64,000 nt of DNA from Psychrobacillus antarcticus (GCF_029533155.1 NZ_JAIZDB010000017.1:181293-245292); one strand, 5' to 3'; positions 17,919-26,550 are shown, counted from the first letter of the stretch. The notes: generated by a model not told the origin, from the letters alone. Program-made: numbers and translations.

Positions 17919-17953
17919 AACGCTTTTCCATTCGTGGAGAAGCGTTTTTTTTG
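17919..17953 (+). terminator. Rho-independent terminator of the ftsEX-M23 operon
   Basis: ACGCTTTTCCA pairs with TGGAGAAGCGT (one mismatch) around TTCG, then eight T. Confidence 0.9.
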
Positions 17954-17968
17954 ATCAATAAACCAGAT

Positions 17969-18440
17969 GAGGCTATGATTTCTGTTTCATGCGGACGCTT
18001 TCCGCGGGCACGGCTTCAATCTCCTCGTCACTGCGTTCCTGCGGGGCTTTCAGCTCGTGCTGTTCCCGTTGGAGCCCCCGCATTGCACTTCAATCAATAA
18101 GTGAGTAGGTATTAACGATAAGATTGAGCAGAGTGAGTATTATAAAAACGATGAATTAAAAGGTGTAATTAAAGTGAGAAGTAATAGTAATACTATGATT
18201 TCCGTTACACGCGGACGCTTTCCGCGGGCGAGGCCGAGCCTCCTCGGGGCAATATGATGATTTTTAATTCGTTGACACAGGATTCGGGGAGTCATTCTTC
18301 ATATTAATATATATACTCCCTGTGGGGTCTCGACTTTCTCGCTGTTCCCGCTGGAGTCGCCGCGTTACACTTCAATCAATAAGTGCGTAGGTATTAACGA
18401 TAAGATTGAGCGGAGTAAGACTATAAAAACGATGATTGAA
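17969..18440 (+). repeat. Two tandem partial units of the GC-rich left module
   Basis: Two related units lie head to tail, offset by about 218 bp. Each has atgatttc, GCGGACGCTTTCCGCGGGC, a hairpin-rich centre, CACTTCAATCAATAAGTG and GGTATTAACGATAAGATTGAG. The second unit (from about 18193) contains an extra AT-rich segment of about 70 bp (18251-18322) splitting its GC-rich centre. The outer words match the left module of the composite repeat, but the A-rich middle and nested hairpin are missing. Confidence 0.7.
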
Positions 18441-18537
18441 ATAGATTATATAAGAAAGAAACATTAAGACCTTTAAAGTACTAGTAAATAGCATTCTAGA
18501 AAAGGCCTCTATAAAGCAATTTATTCCGTTTTGCCAG

Positions 18538-18651
18538 TTACTATCGGACAATCATTATTTACTCGCGTTCAAAAGGATGTTACTGGCGGACGATCATTAT
18601 TTACCAACGGTCATAGTGATTTTACTTGCGTTCGGTGTAAATTCACTTGCT
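18538..18651. repeat. Array of TTACTTGCG boxes at 21-bp spacing (array 3)
   Basis: TTACTTGCG-like boxes, several degenerate, start at 18538, 18559, 18580, 18601, 18622 and 18643. Two more, at 18891 and 18912, follow an element at 18751-18870 that recurs inverted at 26.3 kb. No gene is seen between 17953 and 19113. Confidence 0.75.
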
Positions 18652-18750
18652 TGGTGGAAAATTTATCCATTAATTGATTGGATTTTATAAACTACTTCAA
18701 AATTATTCGTAAATTTAGAACTTTAATTCTTTGTTATTAGCGGTAACTAG

Positions 18751-18920
18751 GGTGTGCGCCTTCCAAGCCGCATGAGTGCGAGGAATGAGACTTCAAAAGG
18801 AATGAAGGAGCGCTAGCGATCATCCTTGAAGGCTCATGCATAGCGTGAGGCAAGCGCTCATCGGTATAGAAATTTCTACCTTTTCACTGGTTACTTGCGC
18901 TCGGTGTAGATTTACTTGCG
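18751..18920 (+). repeat. Element linked to TTACTTGCG arrays
   Basis: Words such as CGCCTTCCAAGCCGCA, CCTTGAAGGCTCATGC and TAGCGTGAGGCA appear in the same order in the reverse complement of about 26255-26372. In both places the element ends against the boxes GGTTACTTGCG. Contains no gene. Confidence 0.65.
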
Positions 18921-19113
18921 GAATGGAAAGTTTAACTATTTATTGAACGATTATTATAGTGTCTCTTCGACGTTTCATTAACGTAGACACGTAGAATTCT
19001 TTCATTCCATTCACTGCATCGCCATATTTACAAATCAATTAATTCGTATTTAACGCAGTAAATAACATATAATAAGGGCAGTGAAATATGATCGTATCAG
19101 TAGGAGGTATCAT

Positions 19114-19692
19114 ATGAAGAAGAAAATTTTGGGGCTTATAGTTATAGCTGCATTAGTTGCAATCGCAACCACATCCTTTGTAAGAGGTAATATTGATGAA
19201 CAAGAAGCATTTGCAGGAGAGCAAATGGGCACAGATTTGGCAATGAATCCGGCGAATGAAGGCTTAGGTCAAGGAAATGCAGCGCCTAATTTTACGTTAA
19301 CTACATTAGATGGTGAGGAAGTTACGCTCGCTGATTATAAAGGAAAAAAAGTCGTTTTAAATTTGTGGGCTACCTGGTGTGGTCCTTGTAAAGCGGAAAT
19401 GCCACATATGCAAAACTATTATGAAGATATGGCAGAAAAAGAAAATGTAGAAATTTTAGCTGTCAATTTAACAAGTTCTGATGTCGGGTTGGAGAAAGTG
19501 CAAGCGTTTCAAGAAGATTATGCACTCAGTTTCCCGATTCCTTTAGATGAAGAAGGTGTAGTTGGGGATATGTATCAAGCGATTACGATACCTACTACTT
19601 ATATGATTGATACGACAGGAACCATTCAAAATAAGATTGTTGGACCAATGGATGAGCAAATGTTAACAGAATATGTAAACAACTTAAAATAA
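19114..19692 (+). CDS. Membrane-anchored thioredoxin-like protein (TlpA/ResA type)
   Basis: An extracytoplasmic thiol-disulfide oxidoreductase of 192 residues. An N-terminal TM anchor (about 5-24) is followed by a redoxin domain (about 52-190) with the active site WATWCGPCKAEMPHM and the cis-proline loop TIPTTYMI. The start is ATG 19114 because TAGGAGG lies 7 nt upstream; an in-frame GTG at 19081 is less likely. Family members keep apocytochrome c cysteines or spore/septal proteins reduced (ResA, StoA). The ResA active site is CEPC, here CGPC, so the exact partner is uncertain. It lies between ftsEX and ctpB, near cccB, where a cytochrome maturation role would make sense. Confidence 0.85.
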   Translation: MKKKILGLIVIAALVAIATTSFVRGNIDEQEAFAGEQMGTDLAMNPANEGLGQGNAAPNFTLTTLDGEEVTLADYKGKKVVLNLWATWCGPCKAEMPHMQNYYEDMAEKENVEILAVNLTSSDVGLEKVQAFQEDYALSFPIPLDEEGVVGDMYQAITIPTTYMIDTTGTIQNKIVGPMDEQMLTEYVNNLK

Positions 19693-19763
19693 GAATCGAT
19701 TTTTGGGCAAGTATTAAATTCCTCTTTCCACACATATATTAGTGGAAAAGTAGGAGGTATAAC

Positions 19764-21179
19764 TTGCGCAAAAGTCGGTTTTTTCTTTATGGATTGTTAG
19801 TCGTTGTTATTTTAGGTATTGGGTATATGTGGTTGATGAAACCTTCAGCTACAGAACAAAAAAACGTGAGCAATAGTCAAGTCATTGATGAAGCGTTTCA
19901 ATTAATCAAAAAAGAGGCAGTATTCTCTAAAAATGAAGATCTGCTCGTAGAAGGTGCAATTCGTGGAATGGCAGATGCACTAGAAGATCCACATAGTACG
20001 TATTTAACAAAAGAAGAAGCTGCAAACCAAGAGGCATCACTTGCGGAAGAACGGGTTGGAATTGGGGCGGAGATTATGCTCTCCGAAGGAAAATTTGTTG
20101 TAGTGGCACCTTTAAAAGATTCACCAGCCTTTAAAGCAGGCTTAAAATCTCAGGATGAAATTGTTCGGGTGAATGAAGAAAGAGTAGAAGGAAAGTCAAT
20201 GACAGAGTTAATGAAGTTATTAAGTGGTAAAAAAGGGTCGAGTGTAAAAATGACTGTATATCGAGCTAGTGAGAACCGCCATGTTGAATTACATATGAAA
20301 CGTGACACGATTGCCATGCATACGGTAACTAGTGATGTTTACGAAGTTGATGATTATTCAGTCGGTATAATGAGTATCTCGTTATTTGGAGAGAAGACTG
20401 GAGAAGAGTGGGAGAAACAATCGAAAGCCTTAGTGGAACGAGGAGTAGATGGTCTTGTCATTGATGTAAGAGGAAATCCAGGCGGCTATTTATATAGTGT
20501 TTCTACAATTATCGGTACTTTATTGCCGAATGGCACCACGTTCGCTTATATGCAAGATGCAAAAGGTGTCTTGGAAATGCTAAATACCGAGACAAAAGAC
20601 AATCAATATTTAAACAAGCTTCCTGTTGTATTGTTACAAAATGGTGGTAGTGCTTCTGCAAGTGAAGTACTAGCTGGGGCACTAAAGGATAATAAGCGCG
20701 CGATGATTGTCGGTGAAACAAGTTTTGGGAAGGGAACAGTTCAGGAGACACATCCACTTCAGAATGGAGGAAAGCTAAAAATTTCTACACATAAATGGCT
20801 TACTCCGAAACAAGAGTGGATCCATCATAAAGGAATTCAAGCAGATTTACAGGTCGAGCCGGATGAATTATATACAATGGATTTAAAATATTATAAAGGA
20901 CAATTTCATGTTGGCGACTTTGGAGAAGAGGTAAAGTATGTTCAACAAGTATTAGGAGCTCTAGGATATAATGTAAGTCGCCAGGATGGATACTTTGATG
21001 AAGATACGCAGGATGTTATTGAAAAGTATCGAAAAGAGAAAAGCTTAGAGGAGTTTACCGAGATTGATGATGTACTCTTTAAGTCAATAACAAAAACTAT
21101 TCTCGATTATAAAGCTAGCAGAGAAAACGATAAACAGTTCCAAATGGGAATTGGTTATTTGCTTCATGATATGAAATAA
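19764..21179 (+). CDS. ctpB: Carboxy-terminal processing protease CtpB (S41)
   Basis: A 471-residue membrane-anchored serine protease. After an N-terminal TM segment (5-24) come a PDZ domain (about 95-170), the S41 catalytic core with the Ser in GSASASE (296-301) and the Lys in FGKGTVQE (Lys 323), and a C-terminal peptidoglycan-binding domain (about 385-460). In B. subtilis CtpB cleaves SpoIVFA to trigger pro-sigma-K processing during sporulation. The start is TTG 19764 with TAGGAGG 5-6 nt upstream. The order ftsX...ctpB-minJ agrees with B. subtilis. Confidence 0.93.
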   Translation: MRKSRFFLYGLLVVVILGIGYMWLMKPSATEQKNVSNSQVIDEAFQLIKKEAVFSKNEDLLVEGAIRGMADALEDPHSTYLTKEEAANQEASLAEERVGIGAEIMLSEGKFVVVAPLKDSPAFKAGLKSQDEIVRVNEERVEGKSMTELMKLLSGKKGSSVKMTVYRASENRHVELHMKRDTIAMHTVTSDVYEVDDYSVGIMSISLFGEKTGEEWEKQSKALVERGVDGLVIDVRGNPGGYLYSVSTIIGTLLPNGTTFAYMQDAKGVLEMLNTETKDNQYLNKLPVVLLQNGGSASASEVLAGALKDNKRAMIVGETSFGKGTVQETHPLQNGGKLKISTHKWLTPKQEWIHHKGIQADLQVEPDELYTMDLKYYKGQFHVGDFGEEVKYVQQVLGALGYNVSRQDGYFDEDTQDVIEKYRKEKSLEEFTEIDDVLFKSITKTILDYKASRENDKQFQMGIGYLLHDMK

Positions 21180-21265
21180 CAAAGTAAATACGAAAATCCT
21201 ATACGCAAAGCCCTCTACGTTTGTTACAATAATAGGAAGTAGAGTTGTAAGTGAGGGGGATGCGT

Positions 21266-22435
21266 ATGGTGCAAGAAGTATTAATCGAATTGGTTAAAGG
21301 AATTGGGCGTTTTTTCCTTCATCCAGCAATATATATTACGCTTCTCTTCTCGATATTGATCGGATATGTTCGCGTGAAAAGAGAAAGAAGACAGTTTCGC
21401 ACTAGACTTCTATGGGGATGGACTGAAGCTAAGGGATTCTTGTTAGATGGAATTGTTTGGGCACTTATTTTATCAGTTATTAGTGTAGCTATCGGATTAG
21501 TTATTCCTAATTCATGGTTATTAATATATAGCGTGTGGATGCTATTATTTATACTATTATTTACGTATCAGTTTGGTTCTGCTGTTTATACAATTGCATT
21601 AGGTACTGCAGCAGCCTATGCTATGTATACATATAACTGGAGTTTAGACGTATTTTCTTGGACTGTTTCTGGATTAGATGTTCTTCGGGATGGGATTGTA
21701 TCAGTTGCTGTAATAGCTGGACTGTTACTCATCGTGGAGGGCGTACTTATACAAAAACATGGGGCTGCTCAGGCCTCTCCAAAACTAGTCACTACTCATA
21801 GAGGTATCGAAGCAATTGTTTATCATGTGAAAAAATTATGGTTATTGCCTATACTACTAGTAATTCCGGGGGATGTTATTCCTTCCTATTTACCGTATTG
21901 GCCACAGTTTTCTCTTGGCGAAACTGCTTTTTCTTTAGTTTTATTTCCATTTGTAATTGGTTTCCAACAAAAATCTCAACATTCTCTACCTATTCATTTT
22001 TTCGAAGGATATGGAAAAATTGTTTGGCAACTAGGAATTGTTATTACGATAATTGCGGCTATCGGTTACTTTGCGCCACTAGTTAGTGCGATTGCTCTGC
22101 TAGTCGGTGTAGTAGCAAGATTTCTTATTACAATCCTGAAATACCAACAAGAAAAAACAGGGAATTATGCTGTCTCCCCTCAATCGAATGGTGTCATGAT
22201 TGCAGGTGTCTTGGCCGGTTCTCCAGCTGAGAAAATGAATTTAGTAATCGGAGAGCGTATTGTAAAAGTGAACGGACAGAAAGTGGAAAACGAACAAGAA
22301 TTATATGAAGCAGTTCAAATAAATGCAGCTCATTGTCGGCTAGAAGTGTTGGATTCAAATGGGGAATTACGTCTTCGTCAGCACATATTATTTAGACATG
22401 ATCATTATCGACTAGGTCTAATCTTAGTTAGATAG
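21266..22435 (+). CDS. minJ: Cell division topological determinant MinJ
   Basis: A 389-residue polytopic protein that bridges DivIVA and MinD at poles and septa in Bacilli. Six to eight hydrophobic helices cover about 10-290, then a cytoplasmic PDZ domain (about 300-389) with AGVLAGSPAEKMNLVIGE and IVKVNGQKVENEQEL. I chose ATG 21266 since agggggatgcgt places the ribosome site just before it; an ATG at 21260 would abut that site. It ends 8 bp before csbA. In B. subtilis the gene (yvjD) also follows ctpB. Confidence 0.85.
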   Translation: MVQEVLIELVKGIGRFFLHPAIYITLLFSILIGYVRVKRERRQFRTRLLWGWTEAKGFLLDGIVWALILSVISVAIGLVIPNSWLLIYSVWMLLFILLFTYQFGSAVYTIALGTAAAYAMYTYNWSLDVFSWTVSGLDVLRDGIVSVAVIAGLLLIVEGVLIQKHGAAQASPKLVTTHRGIEAIVYHVKKLWLLPILLVIPGDVIPSYLPYWPQFSLGETAFSLVLFPFVIGFQQKSQHSLPIHFFEGYGKIVWQLGIVITIIAAIGYFAPLVSAIALLVGVVARFLITILKYQQEKTGNYAVSPQSNGVMIAGVLAGSPAEKMNLVIGERIVKVNGQKVENEQELYEAVQINAAHCRLEVLDSNGELRLRQHILFRHDHYRLGLILVR

Positions 22436-22443
22436 GAGAAACT

Positions 22444-22701
22444 ATGGAAGCACTATCACTCACAACCCAAATAATATTGGCTATTTTTGCTCCGGCATTA
22501 CTCGTCGTATTATTTACACGTATCACATTCAATCATTATGTCGCGTTAATATTGACCGTCGCATTATTCACCACATCGGTCTACGCAGGCTACACACATC
22601 GATGGTGGATTTATGTGATCGACGCTGCATCACTTACATTAGGTTTCTGGTATAGTACCCATATGAAAACAAGTCAGAATAAAAAAAATCCGCCTCTTTA
22701 A
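22444..22701 (+). CDS. csbA: CsbA-family small membrane protein
   Basis: An 85-residue protein with three hydrophobic helices; the ends VYAGYTHRWWIYVIDAASL and LGFWYS match CsbA (DUF2198). In B. subtilis csbA is sigma-B controlled and precedes uvrBA; here it follows minJ and the uvr genes are not next to it. Its function is unknown. The ribosome site is taggaga before ATG 22444. The terminator overlaps the last codons. Confidence 0.85.
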   Translation: MEALSLTTQIILAIFAPALLVVLFTRITFNHYVALILTVALFTTSVYAGYTHRWWIYVIDAASLTLGFWYSTHMKTSQNKKNPPL

Positions 22702-22722
22702 CAAAAGAGGGCGGATTTTTTG
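22686..22722 (+). terminator. Rho-independent terminator overlapping the csbA stop
   Basis: AATCCGCCTCTTT pairs with AAAGAGGGCGGATT (one bulged base), then six T. Confidence 0.9.
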
Positions 22723-23401
22723 CTTTTTTAAAAGATAAGCAATTATATAAAAATACAGTATGAACACAGGTTTTACAGGACTTTTAAAAATGATTAATAC
22801 TACTGATTTCCGTTTCAGGTGGAGAACAAAGCCTAAGGGCGCCACGTCTAAAAAGGAAGGCAATCTAAGTTCGCCGCGTACTGCGGCAATGCGACAACGA
22901 TTGCATGACCAACATCCTGTTGGCCTCCGTGGGCACGGCTTCAATCTCCTCGTCACTACTAAAACATATGCTCCTGCGGTTACTCGTCGCAAAGACGTTG
23001 GTCAAATATAGTTTGACCAACGTCTTTCCTGCGGGACTATCAGCTCGTGCACCTGTCGCTTCGCTATTGGTGCAGAAAACATTTGCTGTTCCCACAGGAG
23101 TCGCCACCTTGCACTCCAATCAATTAAATGAGTAGTACTCAACTAGGAGATATTGCATTGCCTCTAGCTTATATGATAAGAGTAGTTCAAGTTAATGAAG
23201 GGATAAAATTGTCTTTTTAAGTAGGGATACTGTTTTGTAAGGAAAGAGGAAGAAAGTAGATTTTCTTTAATCTAGTGGAAATAAAGAGAAATAGTTTGTG
23301 GTTACTAAATAAAGAAGCGAGATAGCGAACGAAATTTCATCTTCGTGAGCTTCCTCTATCAATAAGAAAGTATCTTTTCTCTAGTTAGCCAGAAATGCAC
23401 T

Positions 23402-23682
23402 AACCTGTTTCTAAGAGTTGTAGAGGCGGGACGGATAGAAAAAGTGACACTTCAATCAGTGGGGCTTTATCCCCCACTGATTGTTAGTTGAACCATTCGG
23501 GCTTTAACAGGCAGTTCTCTACTGCCCGTTAATGCGGGACAAACGCCATTAGATTACCAAAAAAAGGGATGCTGGTTGATTGTGACGAACGTCACAATCA
23601 ACCAGCATCCCTAAAAATTCACTCGGTAATCATATAGCAAAACGTCTGTCCAAAGCTCTTCGAAAACGATAGAAACAGATTT
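23402..23682 (+). repeat. Nested hairpin module of composite repeat, copy C
   Basis: The innermost stem is a perfect 21-bp duplex: 23566-23586 (GGGATGCTGG...TGTGAC) with 23591-23611, loop GAAC. GATTACC with GGTAATC encloses it. The outer stem AACCTGTTTCT / AGAAACAGATT has one mismatch. The left arm is interrupted by the insertion at 23439-23540. Confidence 0.85.
23439..23540 (+). repeat. Insertion inside repeat copy C with its own hairpin
   Basis: It contains CAATCAGTGGGG / CCCCCACTGATTG (23453-23483), an almost perfect hairpin, then GTTAGTTGAACCATTCGGGC. The other four copies have no counterpart. GCGGGAC occurs at 23426-23432 and again at 23534-23540. Confidence 0.65.
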
Positions 23683-23741
23683 TGACCTTAATATGCCGTG
23701 AATTTCTTTTGGCAAGTTTATCTTATAAAATTTATGTGCGA

Positions 23742-24050
23742 CTAAAATATCAAGCTATATACGGCTAAAACTCCAATTGTACCTAGTACAACAACCATCA
23801 CATTAGAAAATAAAAAAGCTAAACTAAATGCAACAACCGTTCCTATTAAACCAAAAAGAAGATGATCCTGTTGTACATATAAAATAGCTGGGAAGATTAA
23901 AGCACCTAACACTGCATAAGGAATATTACGTAATACACCCGATACTACCGGAGGCAATTCTTTCCCTTCTAAAAAGGTAAGAGGAAATGCCCTTGGAATA
24001 TATGTGGCAAGAGCCATTCCAAGTAATGTCCACCAATACCACGTCCCCAT
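23742..24050 (-). CDS. azlD: AzlD-family branched-chain amino acid transport subunit
   Basis: The small partner (102 residues, three or four TM helices) of the AzlCD exporter. MALATYIPRAFPLTF at the N-terminus is the family signature. It starts 4 bp after the azlC stop, with its ribosome site in the azlC 3' end, so the two are co-translated. AzlCD in B. subtilis confers azaleucine resistance; related pairs export branched-chain amino acids. Confidence 0.88.
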   Translation of the reverse strand: MGTWYWWTLLGMALATYIPRAFPLTFLEGKELPPVVSGVLRNIPYAVLGALIFPAILYVQQDHLLFGLIGTVVAFSLAFLFSNVMVVVLGTIGVLAVYSLIF

Positions 24051-24054
24051 TTAG

Positions 24055-24762
24055 TTAAGCCCCCTTCGGTAAATTTTTCTCGTGTTTTGCGTAAATGATT
24101 TCGATAAAAATAGATGATGCCAATGTAGCGACTAAAATGGACCATCCAGTCGATAATAGTCCAGTCCAATAAAAGAACCCGTTAATGACAGCTGCAACAA
24201 GTGCAAGCATCACTACTTTACGATTTCCCCGCATAGATGGCACTAGCAAGCCGACAAACATTGCATATAAAGCAATTGACATCGCTGCTTGTAAAAATGC
24301 TGGGAGATTTGCGCCAATGACATGACCAACTGCAGTAAAAACGACCCAACTGCTATAGGCAATTAAGGCAACTCCAAAGGCAAAGGGTGTCGCTATTTTA
24401 CTTTCTTTTTGGGTAGCTAGAACCGAAAAACTCTCATCTGTAATCCCAAAAGCATAGATCCCTTTGATCCACCTTTTTTCGCTCTGCATCTTTTCATTGA
24501 GCGCAGCGGTCATTAAGAAGTGACGAATATTAACGACAAATGTATTTAAAACGATTAAAATAGGGTCAACACCTTTTGCAATGAGAGTGAGGGACATATA
24601 TTGAGCTGCTCCTGCATAAACGAAAATACTCATAGCCGTAGCTTCCCAAATCGACAGTCCAGTCGTTTTAGCGAGCAAGCCAAATGTCAGCGCAACCGGA
24701 AAGTAACCAATTGCTATACTGATCCCGGCTTTCAATCCCGAGATAAATGAATTATTATTCAC
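24055..24762 (-). CDS. azlC: AzlC-family branched-chain amino acid permease
   Basis: A 235-residue membrane protein, the large subunit of AzlCD. The signatures are SIAIGYFPVALTFGLLAK, FVYAGAAQYMSLTLIA and NIRHFLMTAAL, with five or six TM helices. The start is GTG 24762 (on the minus strand aggtgg lies about 11 nt before it); a longer frame from 24795 would include the ribosome site. It is divergent from the TVP38 gene. Confidence 0.88.
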   Translation of the reverse strand: MNNNSFISGLKAGISIAIGYFPVALTFGLLAKTTGLSIWEATAMSIFVYAGAAQYMSLTLIAKGVDPILIVLNTFVVNIRHFLMTAALNEKMQSEKRWIKGIYAFGITDESFSVLATQKESKIATPFAFGVALIAYSSWVVFTAVGHVIGANLPAFLQAAMSIALYAMFVGLLVPSMRGNRKVVMLALVAAVINGFFYWTGLLSTGWSILVATLASSIFIEIIYAKHEKNLPKGA

Positions 24763-24872
24763 AAAACGTTCACCACCTAAACACATAATGAACAAATTAT
24801 ACTATAAGAAGATAGTTTTATGTAGAGAAATATTGGGAATAGTATAAATATACATATTTGGAGGAGAGCCAA

Positions 24873-25514
24873 ATGCCGGAATGGGTTTCAATAGAAACAT
24901 TAACAAATTTAACACAGGATTATCGTGCACTAGGACCATTAATAGGTATCCTACTGCCCTTTTTAGAGGCCTTTCTCCCATTTTTACCATTAGTAGTTTT
25001 TATAGTAGCCAACGTCAATGCATATGGTTTACTGTTTGGTTTTCTATTAACCTGGATAGGGTCGGTTGCCGGCTCCTATGCGGTATTTTTAGTCATCCGA
25101 AAATATGGACGAGCTCGTGCATTAGGTTTTATTACAAGGCATGTGAAAGTTCAAAAACTAATTAATTGGGTAGAGAGAAATGGATTTGGTCCACTCTTTT
25201 TACTCGTTTGTTTCCCATTCACACCTTCTGCCCTAGTCAATATTGTTGCAGGTCTTTCAGATATGAAGAAAAACACATACTTCTGGACAATTGCATTAGG
25301 CAAGCTCATTATGATTTTCGTTATTAGTTTTATTGGATCTGACATCAAAGCACTGATTACTCAACCAATTAGAACTGCTATTGTTATTTTACTAATAGCT
25401 ATTCTATGGTTTGTTGGTAAAGCAATTGAAAAAAAGATTAACAAAAAAGTGGATGCAGATTTTAGAACAATCAGCAGCGAAAGAAAAAACAAAAGAGGAG
25501 AAAGTCTTGAATAA
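24873..25514 (+). CDS. TVP38/TMEM64-family membrane protein
   Basis: A 213-residue DedA-superfamily (VTT domain) protein. The family core is visible: ILLPFLEAFLPFLP, a GSVAGSYAVFLVIRKYG segment, and FPFTPSALVNIVAGLS before the last helices. Five TM helices are likely. VTT proteins are lipid scramblase-like; specific roles in Bacillales are poorly defined. The start is ATG 24873 after ggaggag. Its end overlaps the start of the signal peptidase gene by 8 bases. Confidence 0.85.
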   Translation: MPEWVSIETLTNLTQDYRALGPLIGILLPFLEAFLPFLPLVVFIVANVNAYGLLFGFLLTWIGSVAGSYAVFLVIRKYGRARALGFITRHVKVQKLINWVERNGFGPLFLLVCFPFTPSALVNIVAGLSDMKKNTYFWTIALGKLIMIFVISFIGSDIKALITQPIRTAIVILLIAILWFVGKAIEKKINKKVDADFRTISSERKNKRGESLE

Positions 25515-26058
25515 TGTAAAAAAAGAAATGTTCGAATGGTTAATAGCCATAGTAATTGGAATCTTGATCGTGATGTTAGTCAGAACGTTCCTTGTGACAA
25601 ATTATGAAGTAGTTGGACAGTCAATGATGCCCACATTACATAACAAAGATAAGGTAATTGTTCAAAAGCTTTCTAAAATTGAACGAATGGATATTGTCAT
25701 TTTCCATGGAGAGCAGCGGGAAGATTATGTGAAGCGCGTAATTGGTATACCAGGGGATAAGATTAGCTACGAAAACGATGAGTTATTTATTAACAATAAA
25801 AAAGTAGAAGAGCCATATCTACAATCTTATAGTGCGTACGAAAATCCAAATGACAACTTCACGGAAGATTTTGAATTAGAGGAACTAACCGGAAGTAAAC
25901 GGGTTCCGCCAAATAAGCTATTTGTATTAGGAGATAATCGTATTTCTAGTATGGATAGTCGATATTTTTACTTTGTAGATATGGAAGCAATTGTCGGTGA
26001 GGTGCAGGCGCGCTATTGGCCAATATCCAAGGCAACGATCGAATTCTATTCCGAATAA
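25507..26058 (+). CDS. lepB: Type I signal peptidase
   Basis: A 183-residue membrane peptidase that removes signal peptides from secreted proteins. One N-terminal TM helix (about 8-30) precedes the catalytic domain: Ser 39 in GQSMMPTL, Lys 76 in DYVKRVIGIPGD, and the GDNRISSMDSR box. The start TTG 25507 has gaggaga 5-6 nt upstream and overlaps the TVP38 stop, indicating coupling; the longer frame from 25411 runs through that gene and is unlikely. It resembles B. subtilis SipS/SipT in size and architecture; which paralogue cannot be told. Confidence 0.92.
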   Translation: MNNVKKEMFEWLIAIVIGILIVMLVRTFLVTNYEVVGQSMMPTLHNKDKVIVQKLSKIERMDIVIFHGEQREDYVKRVIGIPGDKISYENDELFINNKKVEEPYLQSYSAYENPNDNFTEDFELEELTGSKRVPPNKLFVLGDNRISSMDSRYFYFVDMEAIVGEVQARYWPISKATIEFYSE

Positions 26059-26187
26059 TTTCCCTCTCTGTAGTATGTTTTGTACAATAGAGACAGGAGA
26101 CTATTCGGTTTTTTTGATACTATTAGACTTATTACTAGTTAGCGTTTAATAAAGCAATCATTCATAATGGAAAAATTAACCGTTCCG

Positions 26188-26260
26188 CAAGTAAATCAAC
26201 ATCGAGCGCAAGTAACAACCGTTTGAACGCAAGTAAATAACGGTCTTCCGCAAGTAACTG
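26188..26260. repeat. Array of GCAAGTAA boxes at 21-bp spacing (array 4a)
   Basis: CAAGTA cores (complement of TTACTTGCG) begin at 26188, 26209, 26230 and 26251. The element shared with 18.75 kb follows in reverse orientation (26255-26372). Confidence 0.8.
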
Positions 26261-26376
26261 GTAGGGGTTTTTCCATAGAGGACCTTTCTACACAGATGTA
26301 CGCTGCCGCACGCTACGCATGAGCCTTCAGGACGTGTCGCTATGTGCTCCTGCGGCTTAGAAGGCGAACATCCTTG
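26255..26376 (-). repeat. Inverted copy of the array-linked element
   Basis: The reverse complement matches about 18751-18890 word for word in several blocks (CGCCTTC-AAGCCGCA, TGAAGGCTCATGC, TAGCGTG-GGCA). It separates two GCAAGTAA arrays. Confidence 0.65.
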
Positions 26377-26447
26377 TACCACTGATGAAACAAAAATGAC
26401 TTTCTAAACTAGAAAACTAAATATTATTGGATAAATCTTCCGTTCCG

Positions 26448-26540
26448 CAAGTAAATCAGCATCGAGCGCAAGTAAACGAACAGCAAGCGCAAGTAACAAC
26501 CGTTTGAACGCAAGTAAATAACGGTCTTCTGCAAGTAACC
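26448..26540. repeat. Array of GCAAGTAA boxes at 21-bp spacing (array 4b)
   Basis: CAAGTA cores are at 26448, 26469, 26490, 26511 and 26532. Units at 26448-26469 and 26511-26532 nearly copy units of array 4a including the spacer text, so 4a and 4b are duplicates with one extra unit in 4b. Confidence 0.8.
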
Positions 26541-26550
26541 GCTGAAAAGA

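Larger units (their letters stand above)
22729..23682 (+). repeat. Composite dispersed repeat, copy C (with extra insertion)
   Basis: It starts TTAAAAGATAAGC at the end of the csbA terminator. The left module (22810-23115) is the longest copy, with extra GC-rich hairpins near 22960-23090. Like copy B it lacks the CCCGCA-hairpin block. About 100 bp (23439-23540) are inserted between stems of the nested hairpin. Small frames on both strands overlap mutually and have no support as genes. Confidence 0.85.

Noticed and set aside
22639..23135. Cluster of small frames on both strands in repeat copy C
   Set aside because: Mutually overlapping, located in GC-rich repeat hairpins, not conserved in the other copies.
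26188..26540. CRISPR array
   Set aside because: Spacing is regular, but boxes are only 8-10 bp, the period is 21 bp and intervening text is itself repeated. No cas genes.
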